In this document: positions 56,690-64,000 of the stretch, in pieces | Layout of the letters: each line of letters opens with the position of its first letter | How positions within the stretch are numbered: the stretch's first letter is position 1 | Assembly (NCBI RefSeq): GCF_011801145.1 | Contig: NZ_CP046172.1 | Location: 4,588,001 to 4,652,000, forward strand | From: Nocardia arthritidis | GTDB taxonomy: Bacteria > Actinomycetota > Actinomycetes > Mycobacteriales > Mycobacteriaceae | Direction of reading: 5' to 3' | Length of the DNA: 64,000 nucleotides | Notes under the pieces: model-generated | Databases searched by the model: none | The model's input: only the letters and a program-made list of their open reading frames with translations | Told to the model about the DNA's origin: nothing | Program-made: the position numbers and the translations under genes

Positions 56690-56790
56690 GGTCGGATTGT
56701 GATGGCGCACATGACGATAACGGTGCGCGAGCCGATGCTATTGATTTGGAAGCGTTCGTCGAGCACGGTGATGCCGTACCGGAACGGGAT
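56690..56790 (-). pseudogene. Decayed partial duplicate of the EamA-type transporter C-terminus
   Basis: On the minus strand this stretch reads YGITVLDERFQINSIG and TVIVMCAITIRPTEP. That is a diverged copy of YIGITVLDERFQTNSLG and VAVIVMCAATIRLSR at the C-terminus of the intact transporter gene beginning at 56862. The copy has lost intermediate residues and has no N-terminus. It is a remnant of a local duplication. Confidence 0.75.
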
Positions 56791-56861
56791 AGCGGTTATT
56801 GGAAGTTCACGTCCACGCGCGAAGGGCCATTCATGCCGCCCATGAACCAGGGAAACGGCGA

Positions 56862-57707
56862 TCAGGCGGCGGCCTGGGCTCGGGAGAGCCGGATTGTGGC
56901 GGCACACATGACGATTACGGCGACGGCGGTGCCGACGAGGCCGAGGCTATTGGTTTGGAAACGCTCGTCGAGCACGGTGATGCCGATGTAGGCGGCGGCG
57001 AGCGGTTCGGCGATGGTGACCGCGGGCAGCGAGGCGGCCAGCGGCCCGGCCTGGAAACCCTTCTGCTGCAAGAAGAATCCGGTGATGCCCGCGACGATCA
57101 GCGCCCAGGTCTGCCAGCTGCCGAGCACGTGGACCACGCCGTGTTCGAACAGTCCGGAAACGTATTCGGTGAGTGCGGCGGCCAGCCCGTACAGCGAACC
57201 GCTCGCCGCGCCGAGCAGCAGCGCCCGGCGGTTCGGGTCACCGCCGGTCAACCCGAAAACGGCTGCGGCGGTGACCAGTCCGACCAGAATGCCGAGCGGC
57301 AACACCCAGGCACTCAGCGGCGCGGTCGTTTTGCCCTCACTCGGATCGCCGATGATCAGGAAGCAGGCGAGCGCGGCCGCGAGCGCGACGGCGGTCGCCC
57401 AGGTGCGTGCCGTGATGCGCCTGCCGTTGAGCCGCGCGGCCAGCGGCAGCGCGAAAACCAGCGCGCTCACCAGGATCGGCTGCACCAACAGCACCGCACC
57501 CAGCGCCAACGCGACCACCTGCATGCCGTAGCCGCCGATATCGCCGATGATTCCGGCCCACCAGCGCGGGTTGCGCAGCAGCGCGCCGACGAGCGGTTTG
57601 TCCTCGGGCACCGCCGCCGCCGCGGTCTGCTGTGCGACGGCCGCGAGGGCGAATAGCAGCGCGGCGATCAACGCGCAGATGATCGCCGCGGGCGGATTTG
57701 CGGTCAC
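56862..57707 (-). CDS. DMT-superfamily (EamA-like) membrane transporter
   Basis: The 281-residue membrane protein has about ten hydrophobic segments with two similar halves, as in EamA/DMT carriers. Examples are AIICALIAALLFALAAVAQQTAAAA at the start and TIAEPLAAAYIGITVLDERF near the end. Its substrate may be a small metabolite. The GTG at 57707 lies two bases after the helicase stop, so the genes are probably translated together. A broken copy of its last 50 residues lies just downstream at 56690-56790. Confidence 0.82.
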   Translation of the reverse strand: MTANPPAAIICALIAALLFALAAVAQQTAAAAVPEDKPLVGALLRNPRWWAGIIGDIGGYGMQVVALALGAVLLVQPILVSALVFALPLAARLNGRRITARTWATAVALAAALACFLIIGDPSEGKTTAPLSAWVLPLGILVGLVTAAAVFGLTGGDPNRRALLLGAASGSLYGLAAALTEYVSGLFEHGVVHVLGSWQTWALIVAGITGFFLQQKGFQAGPLAASLPAVTIAEPLAAAYIGITVLDERFQTNSLGLVGTAVAVIVMCAATIRLSRAQAAA

Positions 57708-57709
57708 AA

Positions 57710-59325
57710 TTAGTTTGCCCCTCGGTTGCGGTGTGCGGGCGCCCCGGCGCGTCGCCGTCCCCGCCCGGGCGTGTCGCCCCTGGTCGCGTGGTTCGCGCCG
57801 AAGCCGCCCGAGCGGGCCGCCTTGGCTGCGGCGCCGCCGCGCCCGGCCGAACCACCAACGGCGCGACCGGTTTTCGGCGCGTCGGTGGTGCGGGCCACGG
57901 AACCGGACCGATTGGTCTCGCCCGCACCGCGGGAGCCGCCCGCGGCGGATCGAGCGCCACCCGTTGCGCGCGTGGGTCCCGACGCCATCGTCTCGCGCGC
58001 GGTCCTGCCGGCGCGCGCGGTGCCACGCGCCGCCGGATCACGCACGACAGCAGTACCCGCTGCGCGCTCGCTCACTCGCCTACGGGATTTCTTGGGTGCG
58101 CCGACGGTGCGGGTGGGCTCGGCGGGTGCGGCGGCCGCGGCCACCGCGATCCCGCTCGGCTGCCGCGCACCGGTGATCTCGACGAGCTTGCGGTCACCCG
58201 GCCGCACCGCGATGCCCTCGATATCGACACCGGCCTTGCGGGTCATCTTCTCGACGTCGCCGCGTTCCTCGTCGGTGACGAGCGTGACGACGACGCCTTC
58301 CTCACCCGCCCGTGCGGTGCGCCCCGCGCGATGCAGGTAGGCCTTCGGCTCGGCGGGCGGATCGACGTGCACCACCAGGGAAATCCCGTCGACATGGATG
58401 CCGCGCGCGGCCACATCGGTGGTGACCAGCACCGGCGTGACACCCTCCGCGAACGCGGCCAGGGTCCGGGTGCGATTGTTCTGTGCCTTGCCGCCGTGCA
58501 GCGCGCCGGCGGAAATCCCCGCGGCCCGAAGCTGTTTGGCGAGCCGGTCGGCACCGTACTTGGTGCGGACGAACATGATGGTCAGCCCGTCGCGCGCGGC
58601 GATCTCCGCGGTCACCGCCCGCTTGTCGGCCTTGTGCAGGTACAGCAGGTGATGCGACATGGTGGTCACCGATGCCGCCGCGGGCGCGGTCGAATGGGTC
58701 ACCGGATCGCGCAGGTACCGCTTGACCAGCTTGTCCACCTCGCCGTCGAGGGTGGCCGAGAACAGCAGGCGCTGACCGTCTTTCGGTGTGCGGTCGAGCA
58801 GCTTGGTCACCTGCGGGAGGAATCCCATATCGGCCATGTGGTCGGCCTCGTCGAGGGCGGTGATCCGCACCTCGGACAGGTCCGCCGCGCCCTGGGTGAG
58901 CAGGTCGGCGAGGCGTCCCGGGGTGGCGATGAGCAGGTCGACGCCGCGGTTGAGCCGGTCGGCCTGGCGCTTGATCGGCGCGCCGCCGACCACGGCGGCC
59001 ACCCGCAGGCCGAGCGCGAGCGCGGGTTCGTCGAGCGCGCGTTCGATCTGCAGCACCAGCTCGCGCGTCGGCGCGAGCACCAGCCCGCGCGGGCGCAGTG
59101 GCTTCGCGGCCGAACCGGTGAGCCGGGCGAGCATCGGCAGGCCGAAGGCGAGGGTTTTACCCGATCCGGTCGGGCCGCGGCCGAGCACATCCTTGCCGCG
59201 AGCGCGTCGGCGATGGTGGCCGCCTGGATCGGGAACGGGGTTTCGATGCCGTCGCGGCGCAATGCCTGGACGAGCACGGCGGGCAGGCCGAGCTCGGCGA
59301 AGGTCGGAACGGGCGTCGAAGTCAC
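57710..59325 (-). pseudogene. DEAD-box RNA helicase (RhlE-like), frameshifted as sequenced
   Basis: The N-terminal frame (GTG at 59325) has the Q motif (FAELGLPAVLVQALRRDGIETPFPIQAATIADALA). Motif I and the rest lie in another frame: LGRGPTGSGKT, PTRELVLQI, DEADHMADMGF, SATLDG, then TDVAARGIHVDG and HRAGRTARAG. A basic Gly/Arg/Ala-rich tail follows. Adding one G, whose plus-strand partner is the CC at 59196-59197, gives LAGKDVLGRGPTGSGKT, the normal family sequence. The helicase is probably intact in the organism and serves RNA unwinding in ribosome assembly or mRNA decay. Confidence 0.85.
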
Positions 59326-59548
59326 AGGGGGTGGTGCCTTTCGTTGCCTCGGCGCGGCGGAGTACCGGAACTCGTTAGGTTCAGCCGAGCGGTTCGGCCC
59401 GGCAGGGGATGCAAAACCGGGGTGAGTAGGGGTGGAATCGGCGATCGGGCATGAACGGGCCGATCGGATTCGATCACTCAGCGTACCGCTCACCCTGGTC
59501 CTGGGACGAATCCGGCGAGTGGGGAAGTTCGTGGGGAAGTTTCCGGAT

Positions 59549-60487
59549 TCAGGTCCGGAACAGGCGGCCGAGCTCCTCGAGCCAGGGGATCGCGACGGCC
59601 AGCGTCGGCACCACCAGAATGGCGGCGGAGGCGAGATAGGCGGCGATGGAAAGGCGCACACCGCCGAGTGGGCCGGACAGCCGCTGGATCCGGATGAGCG
59701 TGCTCGGCCCGCCGACGGCCAGCGCGCCCTGCGGTGCGATCGACTTGGAACAGGCGACCAAGGCGCGAGCCAGCGGACGCGGACCGGTGACCTTCACCGC
59801 GGAATCGTCGGCGAGCAGTTCGATGAGCAACTTCACCGAATCCAGCGCCGACTTACTGCGCACCCAGCGGGGAAATGCCTCGTGCGCGGCGGTGAACGCC
59901 TCGAGCACCAGATCGTGGCGGGCGCGCAGATGGGAGCGCTCGTGGCTGATGATCGCGGCGAGCTCTTTCTCGTCGAGGTTGTCCAGGGTGCCCGCGCTCA
60001 CCACGACCCGCCTGCGCAGCCCGGGTAGGCAGTAGGCGATGGGCTCGGGCGCGGCCAGCACCCGGATATCGGCGGCGCGGCGCGCGGGACCGCCCTGATC
60101 GAGCAGGTCGACGAGCATGCGGTGCTTGGCGCGTCGCCTGCGGGTGTGCACGCCGACCCGCACCACCGACCAGATCAGGCGCGCGCCGACCAGCAGGGTG
60201 AGCGCGAAGACCAGGACGTAGGCCAGCCAGAGCGGCAGCCCGAGCACGTCGATCTCCCGGGTGGGTGAGGTGGTCGGCCGTCCGTCGGGTCCGGGCACCA
60301 GCAGCTGGGCCGCGATGGCGAGTCCGGAACCGAAGGCGCTGAGCACGGCGGCCAGCGCGATGGCCTGCCACAGAACAAGTGCTGCCCGGGGCGTCCGGTA
60401 CGGCCAGGTCGCCCGGGCCAGCAGAGCTGGGGCAGGCCCCGCGAGAAGCAAAGCGAGACCGGCGAATACCGGCGCGGTTGCGTTCAT
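59549..60487 (-). CDS. M56-family (BlaR1-like) membrane metallopeptidase, Rv1845c type
   Basis: The 312-residue protein has four or so transmembrane helices and the zinc protease motif HExxH as ISHERSHLRARHD, with EP.AYCLPG and VVSAGTLDNL before it. It lacks the beta-lactam-binding sensor domain of BlaR1. It follows blaI by 41 bp. In M. tuberculosis the BlaI-Rv1845c pair regulates beta-lactamase and ATP synthase genes, and this protease probably cleaves BlaI in response to a signal. The signal it senses is unknown. Confidence 0.88.
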   Translation of the reverse strand: MNATAPVFAGLALLLAGPAPALLARATWPYRTPRAALVLWQAIALAAVLSAFGSGLAIAAQLLVPGPDGRPTTSPTREIDVLGLPLWLAYVLVFALTLLVGARLIWSVVRVGVHTRRRRAKHRMLVDLLDQGGPARRAADIRVLAAPEPIAYCLPGLRRRVVVSAGTLDNLDEKELAAIISHERSHLRARHDLVLEAFTAAHEAFPRWVRSKSALDSVKLLIELLADDSAVKVTGPRPLARALVACSKSIAPQGALAVGGPSTLIRIQRLSGPLGGVRLSIAAYLASAAILVVPTLAVAIPWLEELGRLFRT

Positions 60488-60528
60488 CGACTCAGCTCAC
60501 TGCGTTGTGGGGCCTGGGTCCGAGGAGT

Positions 60529-60921
60529 CTACTGCGGCGGCTTCGCCTCGTCCTCGGTGGCTTCGAGCTTAGCGAGTGCCTCCCGCAACGCGGCAGCCTC
60601 ATCCTTACCGACCTGTTCGACGAAGTGCACCAGCGCGGCGGCGCGGCTGCCCGCCTCCTCCGCCTGTTGCAGCGCGTCCACCATCAAGCTGGCGACCAGT
60701 TCGTCGCGGGTGTGTACCGGGGCGTAGCGGTGGGCGCGGTCGTCGCGCCGCTGTACCACCAGATTCTTCTTCGCCAGACGCTGCAGCACCGTCATCACCG
60801 TGGTGTACGCGAGCTCGCGGCGGGCGGCCAAGGCCTCGTGCACCTGCCGGACGGTTTGTGGTTCGTCACTCGACCACAACTGGTCCATGACCGCTTTCTC
60901 GAGTTCACCAAGTCCTGCCAT
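60529..60921 (-). CDS. blaI: BlaI/MecI-family repressor
   Basis: The 130-residue winged-helix repressor has GELEKAVMDQLWSSDEPQTVRQVHEALAARRELAYTTVMTVLQRLAKKNLVVQRRDDRAHRYAPV. This is nearly identical in layout to M. tuberculosis BlaI (Rv1846c), including the Asn-Leu-type cleavage region in KKNLV. It represses its own promoter and, in M. tuberculosis, beta-lactamase and other genes. A BlaI-type operator at 60956 overlaps its probable promoter, and TAAACT lies six bases before the ATG. Confidence 0.92.
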   Translation of the reverse strand: MAGLGELEKAVMDQLWSSDEPQTVRQVHEALAARRELAYTTVMTVLQRLAKKNLVVQRRDDRAHRYAPVHTRDELVASLMVDALQQAEEAGSRAAALVHFVEQVGKDEAAALREALAKLEATEDEAKPPQ

Positions 60922-60955
60922 CCCACAAGTTTACGGACTCAACGACGCGATTGCG

Positions 60956-60972
60956 TACTACACCCTGTCGTA
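60956..60972. promoter_or_regulatory. BlaI-type operator upstream of blaI
   Basis: TACTACA (60956-60962), three bases, then TGTCGTA (60966-60972) form an inverted repeat with one mismatch, matching the TACTACA/TGTAGTA half-sites of BlaI boxes. It lies 35 bp upstream of the blaI start codon. Confidence 0.65.
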
Positions 60973-60984
60973 ACTGGCCGGTTG

Positions 60985-61806
60985 CTATGTGGTATTGGTC
61001 ACGGCCGACGAAAGTACGTGCCTGGCGCCGATCGGAATCACCATCGGGCGGCCGGATACCGGGTCGTCGATCACCGAGGCGTCCAGCCCGAATACCGCGC
61101 GCAGCAGGTCGGCGTCGATGATATCGGCGGGTGCGCCCTGCGCGACGACTCGACCCCGCGACATCACGATCAACTGGTCGCTGTAGCGGATGGCCAGGTT
61201 CAGATCGTGCAGCACCATCACCACGGTGCGCCCGTAATCGTCGTGCAACCGGTCCACCAGATCCAGCACCTCCACCGAATGCGCCAGATCAAGGTAGGTG
61301 GTCGGCTCGTCGAGCAGCAGGATGTCGGTGCCCTGTGCCAAAGCCATGGAAATCCAGGCGCGTTGGCGCTGGCCGCCGGACAGCTCGTCCAGGGTGCGGT
61401 CGGCCAGATCGGCGATGCCGGTCTGCTCGAGCGCGGTCAGCACGGAATCCGCGTCGGTGGCCGACCATTGCCGCAGCCAGGACTGATGCGGATGGCGGCC
61501 ACGCGCGACCAGATCGGCGACGGTGAGCCCCTCCGGCGCGACCGGTGACTGCGGCAGCAGGCCGATCACCCTGGCCACATCCCTGGTCTTCATCGATGAA
61601 ATGGCCTTGCCGTCCAACACGATCCGGCCCTGGCTCGGTCGCAGCAGGCGGCCGAGCGCGCGCAGCAGGGTGGATTTCCCGCAGCCGTTCGGTCCGATGA
61701 CGGTGGTGATCACGCCGGGCGTGATATCGAGCGAGAGGCCGTCGGCGATGACCCGATCGCCGTAGCCGAGGGTGACGGCCTCGGCGGTGAGCCGGTGATC
61801 GTTCAT
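60985..61806 (-). CDS. ABC transporter ATP-binding protein, iron-siderophore (FecE/FepC-like)
   Basis: The 273-residue ATPase has Walker A GPNGCGKST, signature LSGGQRQRAWISMALAQ and Walker B DILLLDEPTTYLDLAH, with the FepC-type QSPVAPEGLTVADLVARGRHPHQ. It powers iron-chelate import through the two permeases encoded upstream. The ATG at 61806 overlaps the permease stop as ATGA. The substrate-binding protein is not in the window. It is the last gene of the operon. Confidence 0.92.
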   Translation of the reverse strand: MNDHRLTAEAVTLGYGDRVIADGLSLDITPGVITTVIGPNGCGKSTLLRALGRLLRPSQGRIVLDGKAISSMKTRDVARVIGLLPQSPVAPEGLTVADLVARGRHPHQSWLRQWSATDADSVLTALEQTGIADLADRTLDELSGGQRQRAWISMALAQGTDILLLDEPTTYLDLAHSVEVLDLVDRLHDDYGRTVVMVLHDLNLAIRYSDQLIVMSRGRVVAQGAPADIIDADLLRAVFGLDASVIDDPVSGRPMVIPIGARHVLSSAVTNTT

Positions 61807-62891
61807 CGGAGTGTCGCCTTCCGGTTCGTTCGGACGAGCAGATAGAGCAGGAACGGGCCGCCGAACGCGGCGGTCACCACGCCGACCGGCAGTTCGACCG
61901 GGAGCGTTCGGGACAGCGCGTCGGCGCCGAGTACCAGCAGGGCTCCGGTGAGCGCGGATCCGATGAGGGGTTCGCCCGGCGTGCGCAGCAGCCTCCGGGC
62001 CACCTGCGGCGCGGCGAGCGCGACGAATCCGACGGGGCCCACCGCCGCCGTCGCCACCGCGGCGGCGATGACCGCGGCGCCGATGAGCACCGCCTGCTGG
62101 GTCTGTATGCGGACACCGAGCCCGCGGGTGGTTTCCGCGCCGAGCCGCAGCGCCGCGAGCGTGCGCGCCGAGCCGAGCGCGACCAGCGCGACGACGCCGA
62201 ACGCGACCGCGGCCGGGACCAGCCGCGAGGTATCGGCGGAATTCAGTGATCCGTTGAGCCACAACTGCACTCGCGCCGCATCATCGATGCTCGCCCGCGT
62301 CAGCAGCCAGTTGATGCCGGCGACGAGCAATGCGTTCACGCCGATGCCGATGAGCACCAGCTTCAGCCCGGCGACCCCGCGCTCGCCGGATGCGCCGCGG
62401 CCGAACGCGAGCAGATAGATCGCGACCGCGGTGAGCAGTCCGCCCGCGAGTGCGGCCAGCGGTGTCCCCAGCATCGAATCCGTTGCGCCGCTACCGAATG
62501 CGACGGCGCCGAGGCTCGCACCCGAGGTGATGCCGAGCACGTCCGGGCTCGCGAGCGGGTTGTGCAGGATCGATTGCGTGATGGCCCCGGCCAGTCCGAG
62601 TGCCGCGCCGACCACGAGTGCCGTGAGTGCCCGTGGCATGCGGGAATCCAGGATGATGAACCGCTGTGCCCGGGTGCCGCCACCGCTGAGGACATCGAGC
62701 ACCTGGCCGAGCGGAATATGCGTCCGCCCGGTCGTGATATCCAGGCAGAACAATGCGAAAAGCGCTGCGGCCATGGCGATTACGATCGCGACCTGCCGTG
62801 GCCGCAGCACCAACGACAGCGGGCCGACGCGCAGTGCGCCGGGTAGTCGAACGGCGGCTCGGGATACCGGACCGGCTTTCGTATCGGTCAC
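61803..62891 (-). CDS. FecCD-family iron-siderophore ABC permease (FepG-like)
   Basis: The 362-residue permease has about nine transmembrane segments. FecCD motifs include RMPRALTALVVGAALGLAGAITQSILHNPLASPDVLGITSGASLGAVAFG and the EAA-like GPVGFVALAAPQVARRLLR with GADALSRTL. It forms the membrane channel with the neighbouring permease. Its start overlaps that gene's stop by four bases. Confidence 0.92.
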   Translation of the reverse strand: MTDTKAGPVSRAAVRLPGALRVGPLSLVLRPRQVAIVIAMAAALFALFCLDITTGRTHIPLGQVLDVLSGGGTRAQRFIILDSRMPRALTALVVGAALGLAGAITQSILHNPLASPDVLGITSGASLGAVAFGSGATDSMLGTPLAALAGGLLTAVAIYLLAFGRGASGERGVAGLKLVLIGIGVNALLVAGINWLLTRASIDDAARVQLWLNGSLNSADTSRLVPAAVAFGVVALVALGSARTLAALRLGAETTRGLGVRIQTQQAVLIGAAVIAAAVATAAVGPVGFVALAAPQVARRLLRTPGEPLIGSALTGALLVLGADALSRTLPVELPVGVVTAAFGGPFLLYLLVRTNRKATLR

Positions 62892-63952
62892 AGGTTCACC
62901 AGCCGCCTGCGGCGGACGAGCAGGATGAAGCAGGGCGCGCCGAATGCGGCGAGCACGACGCCGACCTGGAGTTCGCCTGGGCGGGCGACGATTCGGCCGA
63001 CGGTATCGGCGACGAGCAGCGAAAGCGCGCCGAGCAGACCGGAATACGGAATGAGCCTGCGGTAGTCGGGTCCGGTGATCGCCCTGGCGATATGCGGCAC
63101 AACCAATCCCAGGAAGGCGATCGGGCCGATGGCGGCGGTCGACGCGCCGCAGAGCAGGACGACCGCCGTCAAGCCGAGTGCGCGGCTGCGTCCGACATCG
63201 ACGCCGAGCCCCCGGGCCACATCATCACCGAGCCCGAGCAGATTGAGGCTCGGCGCGGCCGCGACCGCCAACGCGATGCCGATCACCAGGAATGGCAGCA
63301 CCTGCCAGAACACGTCCGCGCCGCGCCCGCCGACCGCGCCGACCACCCAGAACCGGTAGCTGTCGAGCGCGGTCTTGTCCAGCAGCACAACGGCATTCGT
63401 CATCGCCTGGAGGAATGCCGTCACCGCGGCGCCCGCGAGTACCAGCGCGAGCGGACTCGCCTTGCCCGCGCCGAGCGCCGACACCCCGAACACCACCAGC
63501 CCCGCGACGGCCGCTCCGGCGAAGGCGAACCACACATACTGCGCCGGTGCGGTGAAGCCGAACAGGTAGGTGCTCAATGCCGCGAAAAAGGCCGCGCCGG
63601 AATTGATTCCGAGCAGACCGGCATCGGCGAGCGGATTGCGCGTGTACCCCTGGACCAGCGCTCCGGCGATGCCGAGCGCCGATCCGGTGACCGCGGCGAG
63701 TGCGGTGCGCGGCAGGCGAAGTCCGCGCACGATCTCGGCGGCGGCCGACGGCGCGGGGCAGCGGAACGGCCCGCCGGGACAGGTGAGCGCCTGATGCAGC
63801 GCGTCGTAAACCGTCACGGGGGAGAGGTTCTTGGCGCCGATCGCGATGCTGCCGATCGCCGCCATCGCGACCAGCGCCGCGAGCGCGATGGTGAACCGTG
63901 CCGATCGCACGGACGGAGTTTCGCTCCGTGATCTGGTGCCTGATGCGGTCAC
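62888..63952 (-). CDS. FecCD-family iron-siderophore ABC permease (FepD-like)
   Basis: The 354-residue permease has the FecCD blocks LRLPRTALAAVTGSALGIAGALVQGYTRNPLADAGLLGINSGAAFFA and IGPIAFLGLVVPHIARAITGPDYR. The GTG at 63952 begins the reading. It is the first gene of the importer visible here; the window ends 48 bp upstream, so any siderophore-binding protein or iron-regulated promoter lies beyond the edge. The operon is probably iron-repressed through a DtxR/IdeR site, but none is visible. Confidence 0.92.
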   Translation of the reverse strand: MTASGTRSRSETPSVRSARFTIALAALVAMAAIGSIAIGAKNLSPVTVYDALHQALTCPGGPFRCPAPSAAAEIVRGLRLPRTALAAVTGSALGIAGALVQGYTRNPLADAGLLGINSGAAFFAALSTYLFGFTAPAQYVWFAFAGAAVAGLVVFGVSALGAGKASPLALVLAGAAVTAFLQAMTNAVVLLDKTALDSYRFWVVGAVGGRGADVFWQVLPFLVIGIALAVAAAPSLNLLGLGDDVARGLGVDVGRSRALGLTAVVLLCGASTAAIGPIAFLGLVVPHIARAITGPDYRRLIPYSGLLGALSLLVADTVGRIVARPGELQVGVVLAAFGAPCFILLVRRRRLVNL

Positions 63953-64000
63953 GGCGACGAATTACTCCTGACTCGTGTGGTGTGGCGCTCTGCTTGGACT

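Noticed and set aside
57698..59425. A 575-codon plus-strand frame opposite the helicase
   Set aside because: The minus strand carries all helicase motifs; this frame has none.
63953..64000. The end of an upstream siderophore-binding-protein gene at the window edge
   Set aside because: Only a 12-codon stretch ending in TAA can be read; that is too short to support a gene.

Overview
The window is high-GC actinobacterial DNA, most likely from a mycolic-acid-containing member of the Mycobacteriales and probably Nocardia. That is an inference from gene content and order. The block pgsA2-gcvH-garA-ftsR-DUF151 nuclease-MerR-gcvP, followed at a distance by glcB, two CNNM/CBS proteins, guaB1 and blaI-M56, follows the order I recall for Mycobacterium tuberculosis Rv1822-Rv1846c. 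That core is interrupted by lipid/catabolic, stress and transport genes typical of Nocardia and Rhodococcus. Translation starts are often GTG, several genes look leaderless, and many adjacent genes overlap by ATGA.

Layout: 1-3.05 kb holds the tail of a LuxR regulator, a NERD-domain membrane protein and a ChoD-like GMC oxidoreductase. 3.3-12.8 kb is the conserved glycine-cleavage/GarA block, with an inserted TetR-M14 peptidase pair and a tandem glycine riboswitch in front of gcvP. 12.8-16.6 kb has an ArsR-SRPBCC operon, a membrane-anchored binding-protein/VWA fusion and a WhiB-HNH pair. 16.7-22.0 kb is a four-gene acyl-CoA catabolic operon (FAH hydrolase, thiolase, acyl-CoA ligase, cyclase) divergent from a TetR gene; three 77-bp tandem repeats, each a ready-made mini-ORF, lie inside it. 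22-24.9 kb holds a DM13 protein and malate synthase G. 25.1-30.9 kb is a second lipid-type operon (SDR, zinc ADH, TetR, two acyl-CoA dehydrogenases) plus an SDR. 31-36.4 kb holds a DUF305-LVIVD pair and two hydrolases, one frameshifted.

36.5-41.9 kb holds a UbiE-type methyltransferase, a SnoaL-like protein, a TetR regulator and a lipoprotein-SGNH hydrolase-acyltransferase-3 cassette behind a near-consensus promoter. 41.9-47 kb is the CNNM/CBS pair with guaB1; the CNNM leader can form two mutually exclusive hairpins. 47-50.9 kb has a frameshifted carotenoid oxygenase, the cobalamin-riboswitch-controlled cobalt transporter CbtB-CbtA and a D-amino-acid oxidase. 51-59.3 kb has a serine hydrolase, a large BTAD/NB-ARC/TPR regulator (frameshifted), a GNAT enzyme, an EamA-type transporter with a decayed duplicate of its C-terminus, and a DEAD-box helicase (frameshifted). 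59.5-64 kb has blaI-M56 and a FecCD-type iron-siderophore ABC importer that runs to the window edge.

Four otherwise well-conserved genes are each broken by a single base in or next to a G/C run. This looks more like a consensus-sequence error than genuine gene decay. I saw no rRNA, tRNA, CRISPR array, prophage or complete insertion sequence.
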